From contig NZ_PEAY01000006.1 of assembly GCF_002807665.1 (NCBI RefSeq), forward strand, positions 84,326-148,325: a stretch of 64,000 nt of DNA, read 5' to 3'. Positions 55,422-64,000 of the stretch are shown piece by piece (position 1 is the first letter of the stretch; each line of letters begins with the position of its first letter). Origin of the DNA: Neoalteromonas facilis. GTDB taxonomy: Bacteria; Pseudomonadota; Gammaproteobacteria; Enterobacterales; Alteromonadaceae. The notes beneath the pieces are model-generated. The model made no database searches and was not told where the DNA came from. It saw only the letters and a list, made by a program, of their open reading frames with translations. The position numbers and the translations under genes were made by a program.

Positions 55422-56084
55422 TTGTCTAAGTACACCATAATTTTGTTGCTGTTTACGCTATGCAATTTAGCCAGTAACAATGCAATTAGCGCTGAGTTGA
55501 CTGTCACGGTGAAAAGCAAAGATGGAGCCGCACTGACTAACATTGCGGTACTGGTTTATCCTGAAAAGCAGACAGCCGCCTCAGCGAATTCAGTATCACT
55601 TTCAGCAGTGATGGACCAGGTTAACCGTCAATTCGTACCACATACGTTAGTCGTCCAAAAAGGTACGCGAGTCAGTTTCCCCAATTCAGACAGCGTCAAA
55701 CATCACGTCTATTCATTTTCTCCAGCCAAGGTCTTTGAGTTAAAGCTTTACAGTGAAATTGAAGTCGACCCACTTTTATTTGAAACAGCGGGAGAAGTGG
55801 AATTAGGCTGCAACATCCACGATTGGATGCTGGGCTATATATATGTTGCCGATACTCCGTACTTTGCTCAAACAGATGAAAATGGTGTGATCCAGCTGAA
55901 TGTGCCTGAAGGAAAGCATAAAGTTCAGTTATGGCATCCCAGACTCAAAGACAATGATAGAGACATGATGACAGAAGTTGAACTTGCCAATAATTCATCA
56001 AACATTACCCTAACCCTGAATGAAGATTTATGGCCAAGCTTAGGCGACTACGAAAAAGTAGAAGGCTTCAGTGACTATGATTAA
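55422..56084 (+). CDS. Secreted cupredoxin-like protein
   Basis: A 220-residue exported protein often annotated as 'methylamine utilization protein', though no mau genes are near. It has a signal peptide (cleaved near AISAE), a cupredoxin-like domain with candidate copper ligands (VKHHVYSF and GCNIHDWML), and a C-terminal carboxypeptidase-regulatory-like strand region (TDENGVIQLNVPEGKHKVQLW). The TTG start is the only one possible: a TAG lies five codons upstream and GGGAG is correctly spaced. It overlaps the next gene by 8 bases, so the three following genes form an operon. Confidence 0.8.
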   Translation: MSKYTIILLLFTLCNLASNNAISAELTVTVKSKDGAALTNIAVLVYPEKQTAASANSVSLSAVMDQVNRQFVPHTLVVQKGTRVSFPNSDSVKHHVYSFSPAKVFELKLYSEIEVDPLLFETAGEVELGCNIHDWMLGYIYVADTPYFAQTDENGVIQLNVPEGKHKVQLWHPRLKDNDRDMMTEVELANNSSNITLTLNEDLWPSLGDYEKVEGFSDYD

Positions 56085-58428
56085 CCGTTTTCTTAATCGC
56101 TGTGTGTCATTAAGAACGAAGCTGCTCGTCAGTTTTCTAACTATCGTTGTCATTGTAACTACCATAACCCTCTATATTGTTCAGTCTGCCACCTACCGAC
56201 ATTCAACCGGTGTTTTGCAAAATTACGCAGAAGTGGCCAGAACCGTTATTCATGAGCAGCTAATAGATGCATCAAATGCCTTGCAGGGCGGAGCAACAAC
56301 CTTAGCGGATGATTTTAGTATTAAGAAATTGATCATTGAGGCGCCAAGTGATCCCGCTTCTTTAGCACTCGCCATGGATAACTTCTCGCAACGCTTCAAT
56401 GCTGACGGGCATGCCGTTCTGAGCATTGATGGTGATGTATTGTCAGCTTCCAATGGGCTTCACGGTATCGTTAAAGAAGACATAGAGACGATTGCGCAAG
56501 AAGGCACTACGTGGCTTTCGGTGGGCGGACGAGTCTTTTTAGCCAAAGCTGCACCGGTTAAAAATACCCCTCGCTCTCGCACGCCCATGGCGTGGTTAAT
56601 CTTTACAAAATCTATCGATAGCTTGATGGGCGAAAACCTAACTCGATTAACCTCAATGGATGTTAGTTTTTTACGCGCACAGCAAGGTGGAACCACATTC
56701 TTAGCATCCAGTTATAGTAGCGATATTCAACGTGAGTTTATGCGCGCTGATCTCACTCCTATGTCCACTCTTACCGACAGCTACTTACCCAGTGCCCACT
56801 ATATTTACCTCGTTTCGCCTATTGGGGTTGGTGATGGTTTAAACATATTGTTGATGCTATCAACGGTCGAAGAAAACGCCTACCTGTCTTACAACACATT
56901 GCTTGGCCGCTTGTTTGGCCTGCTTATCGTCGTTGCGAGTATTGCTTTACTTAGCGCCATACTCATCGCAAATGGGATCACCAATCCGATCCAAAAATTA
57001 GTCACAATGACGCAAAAAATACGCAATGGGGAAACGGTCAAGCATTTCCCTCGACAAAGTACGACTGAGGTGAACACGCTATCCTCCGCTATTAGTTCTA
57101 TGCAGCAAGGTATTGCTGCTCGTGAGCAGGAAATTAACCGTCTGGCCTTTTACGATAGCGTTACACAACTGCCTAACCGCAATAATTTCATCCAACAGCT
57201 TGAACGACAAATTGAAAGTCACCCCAATCAACGTTTCAGTGTTGTTTTACTCGATATTAATCGTTTCAAAGAAATTAATGACACCATTGGTCATGTCGCT
57301 GGCGATGAGCTACTGAAACTGGTTGGCGAACGACTGCAACGCGGATGGCGTGGTAACCTGTTTATTGCGCGCTTGAGTGGCGACGAATTTGCGGTCATTG
57401 ATACACAAAACGACAACACTGAATCACTCATGAGTGCCCTGCTTAATTTATTTAACTCTCCGTTCTTATTAGACAAACTGTCACTTGATATTAATGTCAG
57501 TATTGGTGGAGCCACCTATGATGATCACGGTCGCACACCAAGTGAGTTAATGCAGGCCGCAGACATTGCGCTGCACCATAGCAAAGCCTCGCACCATAAG
57601 TACGTACTGTATTCGCCTTCACTCAATACTTTCTCAATACAACGCTTGCGTTTAATGAGTGAACTTAAAGACGCCCTCACTACCGGCCAATTGATACTGT
57701 ATTACCAACCCAAATTATTATTGGAATCCGAACAAATCAGTGCTGTTGAGTGCTTGATTCGGTGGATCCATCCTGAGCATGGTTTCATTCCGCCAGATGA
57801 GTTCATTCCATTAGCGGAACAAACCGGTGCAATTAAATACGTGACTCAATGGGCACTTCGTCAAGCTTGTCAGCAATACGATGCATGGCGAAAAGAAGGT
57901 CTCGATATAGCGATGGCGGTCAATATTTCAGCGCTGGATTTAACCGACTTATCCTTACCGTATATGGTTTCTACTTTACTCAATGAATTTGAAATGAAAC
58001 CCGAGCGACTAATCCTAGAGGTTACAGAAAGTGCGGTAATGGCCGATCCTAAAATGGCAGTAAACGCGCTTACTATGCTAAGTCGCATGGGCATAAAACT
58101 ATCGATTGATGACTTTGGTACTGGCTTCTCATCTTTGGCTCAATTGAAACAAATGCCAGTCGATGAGCTCAAGATTGATAAAGCCTTTGTATTGGAGTTG
58201 GCTTCAAATAATGACGACCAAACCATGGTACGCACCATTATCGCCATGGCGAAAAACTTAGGTTTGAGCACGGTTGCTGAAGGAGTGGAAGACCAACAGA
58301 GCATTGGCCTACTACAGCAAATGGGCTGCACCACAGCACAGGGTTTCCATATTTCTAAACCGCGACCAAGTGAAGAATTAACCCCTTGGCTGCACGAACA
58401 AAACTGTACGCGTTATCAAGGCGAATAA
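56077..58428 (+). CDS. Membrane GGDEF-EAL protein with periplasmic sensor
   Basis: A 783-residue c-di-GMP enzyme: transmembrane helix near 17-37, a periplasmic sensor of about 235 residues, transmembrane helix near 275-298, HAMP, GGDEF (about 350-510) and EAL (about 525-770). The EAL domain looks active: ECLIRW, VNIS, LEVTES, DDFGTGFSS, LKIDK, AEGVE and AQGF. The GGDEF loop is SGDEF, which may weaken cyclase activity. Net role is thus probably degradation. ATG 56077 overlaps the cupredoxin gene, so its sensor may respond to that protein or to copper/redox state in the periplasm; this is inference. Confidence 0.9.
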   Translation: MINRFLNRCVSLRTKLLVSFLTIVVIVTTITLYIVQSATYRHSTGVLQNYAEVARTVIHEQLIDASNALQGGATTLADDFSIKKLIIEAPSDPASLALAMDNFSQRFNADGHAVLSIDGDVLSASNGLHGIVKEDIETIAQEGTTWLSVGGRVFLAKAAPVKNTPRSRTPMAWLIFTKSIDSLMGENLTRLTSMDVSFLRAQQGGTTFLASSYSSDIQREFMRADLTPMSTLTDSYLPSAHYIYLVSPIGVGDGLNILLMLSTVEENAYLSYNTLLGRLFGLLIVVASIALLSAILIANGITNPIQKLVTMTQKIRNGETVKHFPRQSTTEVNTLSSAISSMQQGIAAREQEINRLAFYDSVTQLPNRNNFIQQLERQIESHPNQRFSVVLLDINRFKEINDTIGHVAGDELLKLVGERLQRGWRGNLFIARLSGDEFAVIDTQNDNTESLMSALLNLFNSPFLLDKLSLDINVSIGGATYDDHGRTPSELMQAADIALHHSKASHHKYVLYSPSLNTFSIQRLRLMSELKDALTTGQLILYYQPKLLLESEQISAVECLIRWIHPEHGFIPPDEFIPLAEQTGAIKYVTQWALRQACQQYDAWRKEGLDIAMAVNISALDLTDLSLPYMVSTLLNEFEMKPERLILEVTESAVMADPKMAVNALTMLSRMGIKLSIDDFGTGFSSLAQLKQMPVDELKIDKAFVLELASNNDDQTMVRTIIAMAKNLGLSTVAEGVEDQQSIGLLQQMGCTTAQGFHISKPRPSEELTPWLHEQNCTRYQGE

Positions 58429-58440
58429 GGATTAAAAGCG

Positions 58441-59643
58441 ATGAAGAGAATCATTTTGTGGTTGCTTCTTTTCCCCATGCTTGCATCGGCACAGCAAATC
58501 AGTGGCCGAGTTGAAGTCGCGTTAACCAATGCAGATGCTCTGCAAAGCTATCAGGTACAGGGCACAGGTATTTTGCGCGCTGAACAAAGCGGAATAGAGC
58601 TACAACAAAGCTTCGTTCATGTGCAATATGATCTATCTACCTCATGGAAAGCCGATGTCGTAGCCAATGCATATTCTGACGGCAACAAAAAACTAGGATT
58701 TACTCAGGCGTTTTTGCATTACAAACCACTGTCCCCCAATCCAGTTAAATTTTCTTCTCGATTGGGTTTTTTCTACCCCGCATTATCAGTAGAAAATATC
58801 AGCGACGGCTGGTTATCACCCTATACCTATACACAATCTGCCATTAATAGTTGGTTTGGCGAAGAGCTGCGGATCCTCGGTGCTGAATTTAGCGCTTCCT
58901 CCAATGGCCGTTCGCGCAGAAGCCCATGGAGCTGGCAATTACACGGCAGTGTTTTTAAAAGTAATGATCCCATTGGGTCTCTTATCACATGGCGAGGATT
59001 TGCTTTACATGATCGGCAAAGCTTACATAACGACCGCATTTCAATAGCTGCTATCCCGAGTATTGTTGATAGGGATACGATTTGGGGTCCTGACTACGTT
59101 AAGCCGTTTATGGAAGTCGACGGCAAATGGGGCTTCTACGTAGGTGGGCACGTGCGCTACTTCAGAGACACTGAGTTTCGTTATTATTACTTTGACAACA
59201 AAGCCGAGCCACGCTCCGTTAACGAAGAGCGGATATATGCATGGCGAACTAAGTTCCACTCACTTGCATTCCAGCATCAGATCAACGCGCAATGGCGTTT
59301 TATGAGCCAATTTTTGGATGGGGCAACCGATATGGGCATTCGTATTGTATATGCTGACTACACTGCCGGTTATGTTGCCTTATCCTATTCTGAAGGCGAC
59401 AACCGCATTACATTTCGCTATGACCAATGGGATGTACGTGAAGAAGATAACAAGCCAGAGGACCAGAATAATAGCCATGGCTTTGGAGTTACAACAGCCT
59501 GGCGACACCAGCTTGATCAACAATGGGAAGTAGGCTTGGAATATCACATTAACAAAAATCGGGCAGCCAATAGAGTGCAACTCAACCTGCCCGAACAGGC
59601 AACCCAACAACAGTTGAAATTAGTATTGAGCTACCAGTTCTAG
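58441..59643 (+). CDS. Outer-membrane beta-barrel protein
   Basis: A 400-residue exported protein: signal peptide MKRIILWLLLFPMLASAQQ, then alternating amphipathic strands rich in Tyr, Trp and Phe, ending LKLVLSYQF, the terminal aromatic of outer-membrane barrels. About 16 strands can be counted roughly. AAGGA lies 9 bases ahead of the ATG, 12 bases after the GGDEF-EAL gene, so it is the third gene of the operon. Family not recognised precisely. Confidence 0.78.
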   Translation: MKRIILWLLLFPMLASAQQISGRVEVALTNADALQSYQVQGTGILRAEQSGIELQQSFVHVQYDLSTSWKADVVANAYSDGNKKLGFTQAFLHYKPLSPNPVKFSSRLGFFYPALSVENISDGWLSPYTYTQSAINSWFGEELRILGAEFSASSNGRSRRSPWSWQLHGSVFKSNDPIGSLITWRGFALHDRQSLHNDRISIAAIPSIVDRDTIWGPDYVKPFMEVDGKWGFYVGGHVRYFRDTEFRYYYFDNKAEPRSVNEERIYAWRTKFHSLAFQHQINAQWRFMSQFLDGATDMGIRIVYADYTAGYVALSYSEGDNRITFRYDQWDVREEDNKPEDQNNSHGFGVTTAWRHQLDQQWEVGLEYHINKNRAANRVQLNLPEQATQQQLKLVLSYQF

Positions 59644-59679
59644 TGATAAGCCAAGCGAACCAGTGTATTCAGCTTTGAA

Positions 59680-60630
59680 CTACTCGAATGCAACCGTTGT
59701 TGTTTGTGTAGCCTGTATGTTCACGGGTTGCATATTCTGAATGGTAAACCCATCGTCACTGCCTTCGTCTGATTCTGGTAGGTCATTTTCTGCCAAGCAC
59801 GTGAAGCCAAGGGTGTAATCGCCTGCTGGTAGATAAGCAATTTCGAAAACGTATGCACCGTTGCTATTAAGCGACACCTCACCGATTGTAAAAGGTGACA
59901 CTTCATTAATATCAGCGGGCTCATCAGCATCATCGCCGAGGTTTTCAATAGCAAAATCCAGCCCTTCGTATACGTAAACAGCATTGCCCACGTCTAAATT
60001 CACTTTATCCGCACAGGCTTCAGACGTGATTAAAGATTCGTCTACCGTTCCGTTTACAGTGCCTACACTGTCATTCTCGACTACACGTACCCCTCGTGGT
60101 TTGAGTATGATGTCACTCTGTCCAGGTGCATCGACTAACGACTTACGTAAATCGAACTCTATCGTGTAAAGGGCTTGCTGTGACTCGCTGATCGTAAAAC
60201 CATCCAACTTTAATTGACCACTGGGTACCCTTAAATCAAACGTTCCGTTGTCCAGTTCAATGTAACTGTTGCTCGTGACATTCAGGCGTAACTGACCATA
60301 TGTCCCAGGCTCAACTTCAATGTCGCTTAAGAGCGTTGCAAAATCTTCTCCTTGGAATGCTAGTAAATCAATTTGACGGGCAGTTCCAGCTGTATCTTCT
60401 ACTGTAAACGTCAAAGGGTCCCCATCTCCTACTAACTCCACAGAATCAAACTCAACGACGACCGCCACCGCACTATCTATTGGCGCGTCTGAAACTCGTA
60501 AGGTTAAGGTAGAAGGTGCTGGTGCCACTGGAGCAATAGGTGTTGGAGAGCCGCTTTCAGAAGAGCCTGAACCACCACAAGCACTCAATAATAATACCGA
60601 CGCTATTGCTGAGAATTTAGAAAAATGCAT
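59680..60630 (-). CDS. DUF4382 lipoprotein
   Basis: A 316-residue lipoprotein: lipobox ASVLLLSACGG, a Ser/Pro linker, then a DUF4382 domain (LTLRVSDAPIDSAVAVVVEFD; QIDLLAFQGEDFATLLSDIEV; GTYGQLRLNVT) and a carboxypeptidase-regulatory-like C-terminal part (SLNSNGAYVFEIAYLPAGDYTLG). Function unknown, surface or periplasmic. AGAGG precedes the ATG. It lies downstream of the metalloprotease gene on the same strand, separated by a hairpin. Confidence 0.82.
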   Translation of the reverse strand: MHFSKFSAIASVLLLSACGGSGSSESGSPTPIAPVAPAPSTLTLRVSDAPIDSAVAVVVEFDSVELVGDGDPLTFTVEDTAGTARQIDLLAFQGEDFATLLSDIEVEPGTYGQLRLNVTSNSYIELDNGTFDLRVPSGQLKLDGFTISESQQALYTIEFDLRKSLVDAPGQSDIILKPRGVRVVENDSVGTVNGTVDESLITSEACADKVNLDVGNAVYVYEGLDFAIENLGDDADEPADINEVSPFTIGEVSLNSNGAYVFEIAYLPAGDYTLGFTCLAENDLPESDEGSDDGFTIQNMQPVNIQATQTTTVAFE

Positions 60631-60780
60631 ACGGAATACCTCTTTAATGACTTCGTGTTGTATTCTGCAAGTTAAAAGCCAACCAATATTAATACCGTAA
60701 AATCATATAGTTACATTCAAGCTAAGAAGAATAAATGTATAAAATTACACATTGTTGTGAATTGACGTATCTAAACGGCT

Positions 60781-60813
60781 ACACCGGTTGAGGCAAAACG
60801 ACTCAACCGGTGT
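60781..60813 (-). terminator. Terminator-like hairpin after the metalloprotease gene
   Basis: ACACCGGTTGAG (60781-60792) pairs perfectly with CTCAACCGGTGT (60802-60813) around a 9-base loop, 20 bases after the protease stop on the minus strand. The T run is poor, so efficiency is uncertain. Confidence 0.6.
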
Positions 60814-60833
60814 TTAGACTGACAACGAATCAA

Positions 60834-62939
60834 CTATCCTGAGCACTTTTTACCGCGGCAAGGCTTCTGGCCGCCGTCGTCACTGGATGTCACTGTCACT
60901 TCTACCCATGCCGTCCAAGCTGACGCACCAGCAGCATTGTTGGCTTGTACGCGATATCTAAATGCGCCATCGCCACTCTGATCAATGATGCTTTGCACAT
61001 TTTCCGAGGTTGAAGCAACAACTTGGGTTGATTGCCAGCGTCCATTCTTATGTTGCTTTTCTCGTTCAACGGTAAAGCTCGTTTCATTTACGCTCGTATC
61101 AGTCCAAGAGACTAACGCTGTGCCATCTTGGCCATCGCTGACTTGTAGACTACTTGGCGCAGATGGTAACTCTACTGGCGGCGGTTCAGCAGCTGTAATA
61201 ACACACTCTACCGCCGACTCAACGGTTGCATTGCCACTCAAATCTCGTGCAGCTACAGTAAAGCAATATTGACTGTCTGCCTGTAGACCGCTTAACGTAT
61301 ATTGCGTTTCACTTTGCCATTGACTATCAACACACCCTGAACTTCCCGAAGCACACACAAATTGATAAGTCACAGCACCACCACGGTCATCTGTCGCAAT
61401 AAGAGCTTGCATCGTTATTTCACTCGGGCTAACAGATGATGGTGCTTGGGCAAATCCCATTGGATTTGGATCAGGAGGAGTAGTGTCGGCAACACCCTTG
61501 GTGATTTGACCACTAAGGTAATAATGCCCCTGACTACCATAATCTGATGCATATGGCCCTGCACTACCGTAGACTTCTAATGTGTATAGGCCTTCAGCCA
61601 ATACTGTACTGATGGTTAGGTTAGTCTCTATATCTTCTGCACTATCAATTAGCATTGCGCCATCTGCATCATACAAACGCAATCCAATATCTAAGTTTGC
61701 GCCACGACGGGTGCTGCGAGTAAAAGCATCCCATGCTGGTGTTGCAGTAAATTCAGCAGGCCCTGCGCCAGCGATAAATTGAAAACGGTCTGCATCGCCG
61801 ATTTGGACGATCCCTTTGTTAGCCGATTCCACATTGCTTGGATCCAGCTCTCTATTCGTTGCTGAAAAGAAACCACTGTCGTCAGCAACTAAAACTGTCG
61901 GTGCGTTAGCATCACCTTCTACATCTTGGCTACTGCCTAAATGATTGCTGATGATCGCAATATCATCCTGAGTCTGATTTGCATCGGTATATTCGCCGCG
62001 ACTCCATTGAGTCACATTTTTATAATACCCAACACCCATAATAGGCGCCCAACTTGATGGTTCACTGTCGCTTCCAAGCCCGCGAAAGTAGCTAACAGAT
62101 GATGTTCCATCATGGCTCAAACCAAAGTTATGTCCCATTTCATGTGAGCCGGCCTCAGCCATGTAGCCAGCGTTGCCACTGCCTAATCGATTGTAATAGA
62201 CCAACGCGGGCTGATAATAAGTGTAGTTACTGCGCCCCCAAACTCCGACATATGCAACGCCGCCAGCACCTTGACTCGGCATCGCATTGCCATTCGCGTC
62301 AGCGTCTTTTGTAAACAATAACCAACCCGTATTCGAGTCAAAGCGTTCAGGCGCCTGAGTCGTAACATTAACGTCAAACGCGGCGAAATCATCAGCAATA
62401 CGTGTCCATATTTCATGGATCCGCTGACGCTCAGTTGCATTGAAGGTTAAAGGGTCGCCATCTAAATCATATGGTACGCTTTCATAAGTTGTGCCGCCGC
62501 CCCATGCTTTACCGCTTATGACACCACCATCGAAATCTAAAAATATGGTATTGGCTGAACCAGGATTGCTATGTAAATCAAACACATCTATCGGCGGTAA
62601 AGTCGAATTCGCTTCGGCACTGCTTTGCGTTGCTGTTGCTTCTGACGTTTCGACTAAACCCTCTTCAATATAAAAGAGCTCTCCGCTTTCATCGACATCG
62701 AGTAATAGCAAATCAAGTGCAGGAATACCTAGCGATGATAAACGTTGTAACACACTCTCTCGTACGTGTGGTGGAAGGTTCATTAAGCTTTGTTTAAGTC
62801 TCCCTTCGGGTATTTTTTCAAGTGCATGTGGAGGAGGAGAGTTTTGTGCCCCTTGGTTTGCTGCATATCCAGCCATGGAGTAAGGCATGCTCAATATGGC
62901 CAACAAAAGAGGTAATCGAGCTAATTTAAATTGATTCAT
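60834..62939 (-). CDS. Secreted metzincin metalloprotease with fibronectin type III domains
   Basis: A 701-residue exported zinc protease. From ATG 62939 (GGAG 7 bases upstream) it has a signal peptide ending GYAAN, a propeptide-like region, a catalytic domain with HEMGHNFGLSH (HExxHxxGxxH, His near 265) and a Met-turn-like APIMGVGYY, a pre-peptidase-type beta domain (about 370-480) and two fibronectin type III domains before a basic CRGKKC end. It is led by a c-di-GMP riboswitch, so its expression should follow surface or biofilm signals. Frame extending to 63014 lies inside the riboswitch gap and is ignored. Confidence 0.88.
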   Translation of the reverse strand: MNQFKLARLPLLLAILSMPYSMAGYAANQGAQNSPPPHALEKIPEGRLKQSLMNLPPHVRESVLQRLSSLGIPALDLLLLDVDESGELFYIEEGLVETSEATATQSSAEANSTLPPIDVFDLHSNPGSANTIFLDFDGGVISGKAWGGGTTYESVPYDLDGDPLTFNATERQRIHEIWTRIADDFAAFDVNVTTQAPERFDSNTGWLLFTKDADANGNAMPSQGAGGVAYVGVWGRSNYTYYQPALVYYNRLGSGNAGYMAEAGSHEMGHNFGLSHDGTSSVSYFRGLGSDSEPSSWAPIMGVGYYKNVTQWSRGEYTDANQTQDDIAIISNHLGSSQDVEGDANAPTVLVADDSGFFSATNRELDPSNVESANKGIVQIGDADRFQFIAGAGPAEFTATPAWDAFTRSTRRGANLDIGLRLYDADGAMLIDSAEDIETNLTISTVLAEGLYTLEVYGSAGPYASDYGSQGHYYLSGQITKGVADTTPPDPNPMGFAQAPSSVSPSEITMQALIATDDRGGAVTYQFVCASGSSGCVDSQWQSETQYTLSGLQADSQYCFTVAARDLSGNATVESAVECVITAAEPPPVELPSAPSSLQVSDGQDGTALVSWTDTSVNETSFTVEREKQHKNGRWQSTQVVASTSENVQSIIDQSGDGAFRYRVQANNAAGASAWTAWVEVTVTSSDDGGQKPCRGKKCSG

Positions 62940-63002
62940 GAGTGTGCTCCAAATTATTACTGCTTGGTCATTTGGAACGGAATGGTAGTTGACTTTAGTC
63001 TT

Positions 63003-63104
63003 AAACCTGGCCAACCAGCAATCCCGCTGTCATAGAGCTAGGCTCCTTAGACCGGTGACTTTGCGCCCCACCCTTTCGAATGGTTTGCCCTTACGTCAAT
63101 TGAC
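63003..63104 (-). ncRNA. c-di-GMP-I (GEMM) riboswitch ahead of the metalloprotease gene
   Basis: On the minus strand this leader carries the GEMM-I core in order: GGGCAAACC, a CATTCGAAAGGGTG hairpin with GAAA tetraloop, GGCGCAAAG, CCGGTCTAAGGAGC with a tetraloop-receptor-like CTAAG...TATG arrangement around a GAGC/GCTC stem, and AGCGGGATTGCTGG. These match the best-studied Vibrio Vc2 aptamer closely. It ends about 65 bases before the protease start. The expression platform is not obvious (no T-tract terminator), so control may be translational. The closing P1 stem is not confidently drawn. Confidence 0.88.
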
Positions 63105-63214
63105 GATGTTGCATCAGCTTAGCAAATGTGAGGTACTTTCAAGTATGACGAAACTTATCTTTGTGTGACTGATAATACGTTAGTGCGAGCCAAACAGAAT
63201 GTGCGTCAACAAAG

Positions 63215-63237
63215 AAAAGGGCGCTCTAGCGCCTTTC
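63215..63237 (-). terminator. Terminator of the DUF3392 gene
   Basis: On the minus strand AAAGGCGC pairs with GCGCCCTTT around TAGA, followed by a short T-rich tail, 40 bases after the DUF3392 stop. Confidence 0.65.
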
Positions 63238-63278
63238 AAATTCATTAATGTCTGAAACACATGATGGATTGTTCGAAG

Positions 63279-63611
63279 CTATATATATCGCCTGTTCTCA
63301 GCCAGATATCCTAGTAGTAAGAACACTAAAATAATCACCAGACCGCGATAAAGGGAAGGTACTAGCATTAATGCGTCTTTCACAACCGGGCTTAAATAGA
63401 CAATCAACAACCCATAGCCAAAAGCACAAATAAGAACGAATATTCCCGTACGAATAACGAAGTGATATGGGCTTAAGGCACGTTTAATGTGTTTATTGAT
63501 CACGTCTCCGTAAACCACTAATAACGTGGCTAAGATGGTTAACGCTATTTCAGAATAATAGGGACTGACCCAAGAAGTAATATTTTGTAGCGCCGTGTTC
63601 ACAAATTCCAT
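63279..63611 (-). CDS. DUF3392 small membrane protein
   Basis: A 110-residue protein with three hydrophobic helices, matching DUF3392, found in Vibrio, Shewanella and Alteromonas relatives and of unknown function: SPYYSEIALTILATLLVVYG, IRTGIFVLICAFGYGLLIVY, LYRGLVIILVFLLLGYLAE. ATG 63611 is preferred to an upstream start at 63629. Confidence 0.8.
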   Translation of the reverse strand: MEFVNTALQNITSWVSPYYSEIALTILATLLVVYGDVINKHIKRALSPYHFVIRTGIFVLICAFGYGLLIVYLSPVVKDALMLVPSLYRGLVIILVFLLLGYLAENRRYI

Positions 63612-63769
63612 GTTCAATGCTCGCCTCATCTAAACTTGCGCAAAGGATATCAAAATTTACTTATTCTGCCTGAGTTACTTTGCCGGATGTTCTATAACGT
63701 TACTGCTGTCTGGCTAGCTGCGTTAATGCCGTTGAAGCAATGTGACGTAATTAGGCAAAGAGCTGGCAC

Positions 63770-63797
63770 AAAAAAGGCGCTACAAGAGCGCCTTTTT
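63770..63797. terminator. Terminator of tuf
   Basis: AAAAAGGCGCT (63771-63781) pairs with AGCGCCTTTTT (63787-63797) around ACAAG, about 30 bases after the tuf stop on the minus strand. It has A/T tails on both sides, so it may work in both directions. Confidence 0.92.
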
Positions 63798-63827
63798 CAA
63801 TTTCTAGTGTTATCTAGACTTGAACAA

Positions 63828-64000
63828 TTAGTCCAAAATCTTAGATACAACACCCGCACCTACTGTACGACCACCTTCACGGATTGCGAAGCGTAAACCT
63901 TCGTCCATCGCGATTGGTGCAATTAGCTCTACAACAAACTTCAAGTTGTCGCCTGGCATTACCATTTCTACGCCTTCTGGCAACTCAACAGCACCAGTAA
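63828..64000 (-). CDS. tuf: Elongation factor Tu (C-terminal end only)
   Basis: Only the last 56 or so codons are present; the start lies beyond the window. The visible residues ([52 protein letters not shown]) are the third beta-barrel domain of EF-Tu. Gammaproteobacteria often have two tuf copies (tufA in the str operon, tufB near tRNA genes); this fragment cannot tell which. Confidence 0.98.
   Translation of the reverse strand, partial: TGAVELPEGVEMVMPGDNLKFVVELIAPIAMDEGLRFAIREGGRTVGAGVVSKILD

Noticed and set aside
55422..56084. Methylamine utilisation gene
   Set aside because: The family is often named so, but no methylamine dehydrogenase or other mau genes are present.

Overview
This is an ordinary stretch of gammaproteobacterial chromosome with several accessory patches. 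Gene content and order (hslV-ftsN-priA-rpmE, metJ/metF, ftsYEX, sfsA-dksA-gluQ-pcnB-folK-panBC, tuf) match the Vibrio/Shewanella/Alteromonas part of the class. PanP instead of PanD, a marine-type PdsO/PdsR/PdsS set, DUF2959, DUF3392 and many c-di-GMP proteins point to a free-living marine member of the Alteromonadales or a close relative. GC content looks to be in the mid-40s by eye. No tRNA, rRNA, IS element, prophage or CRISPR array was seen. The window cuts hslV at its left edge and tuf at its right edge.

Layout. 1-9.5 kb: hslV with a sigma-32 promoter, ftsN, priA, rpmE, a short malic enzyme, a 36-codon small ORF with its own terminator, a PAS-GGDEF cyclase, divergent metJ and metF separated by tandem Met boxes, and a YihY membrane protein. 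9.5-16.1 kb: a di-haem peroxidase-like lipoprotein, DUF2959, proline iminopeptidase, dtd, yiiD, purT and a histidine phosphatase. 16.1-24.6 kb: rpoH and the ftsYEX operon, normally adjacent, separated by two tandem EAL-HDOD genes on the other strand; then rsmD, a DUF416 gene and a MarC-type gene. 24.7-34.5 kb: pepB, sfsA, dksA, gluQ, pcnB (apparently starting at AUC), folK, panB, panC and panP. PanB, PanC and PanP together can supply pantothenate without PanD. 34.6-43.4 kb: a degenerate EAL protein, a TrmB-like methyltransferase, a YadGH-type exporter, and pdsO-nhaD-pdsR-pdsS. 43.4-48 kb: LysR/pirin/DoxX and AraC/alcohol dehydrogenase, resembling an electrophile or aldehyde response locus. 48-54 kb: a looser, more AT-rich accessory stretch of small genes and REP-like repeats. 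54-63.6 kb: a CNNM/CorC protein, an operon of cupredoxin-like protein, GGDEF-EAL protein and outer-membrane barrel behind a hairpin that hides its ribosome site, a DUF4382 lipoprotein, and a secreted metzincin protease behind a c-di-GMP-I (GEMM) riboswitch.

The main theme is c-di-GMP: five proteins with GGDEF or EAL domains and one c-di-GMP riboswitch lie in 57 kb. The best candidates for something new are the cupredoxin/GGDEF-EAL/barrel operon with its structured leader, the Pds signalling set lacking a neighbouring sortase, and the riboswitch-controlled protease. All functions are read from sequence by eye; no database search was run.
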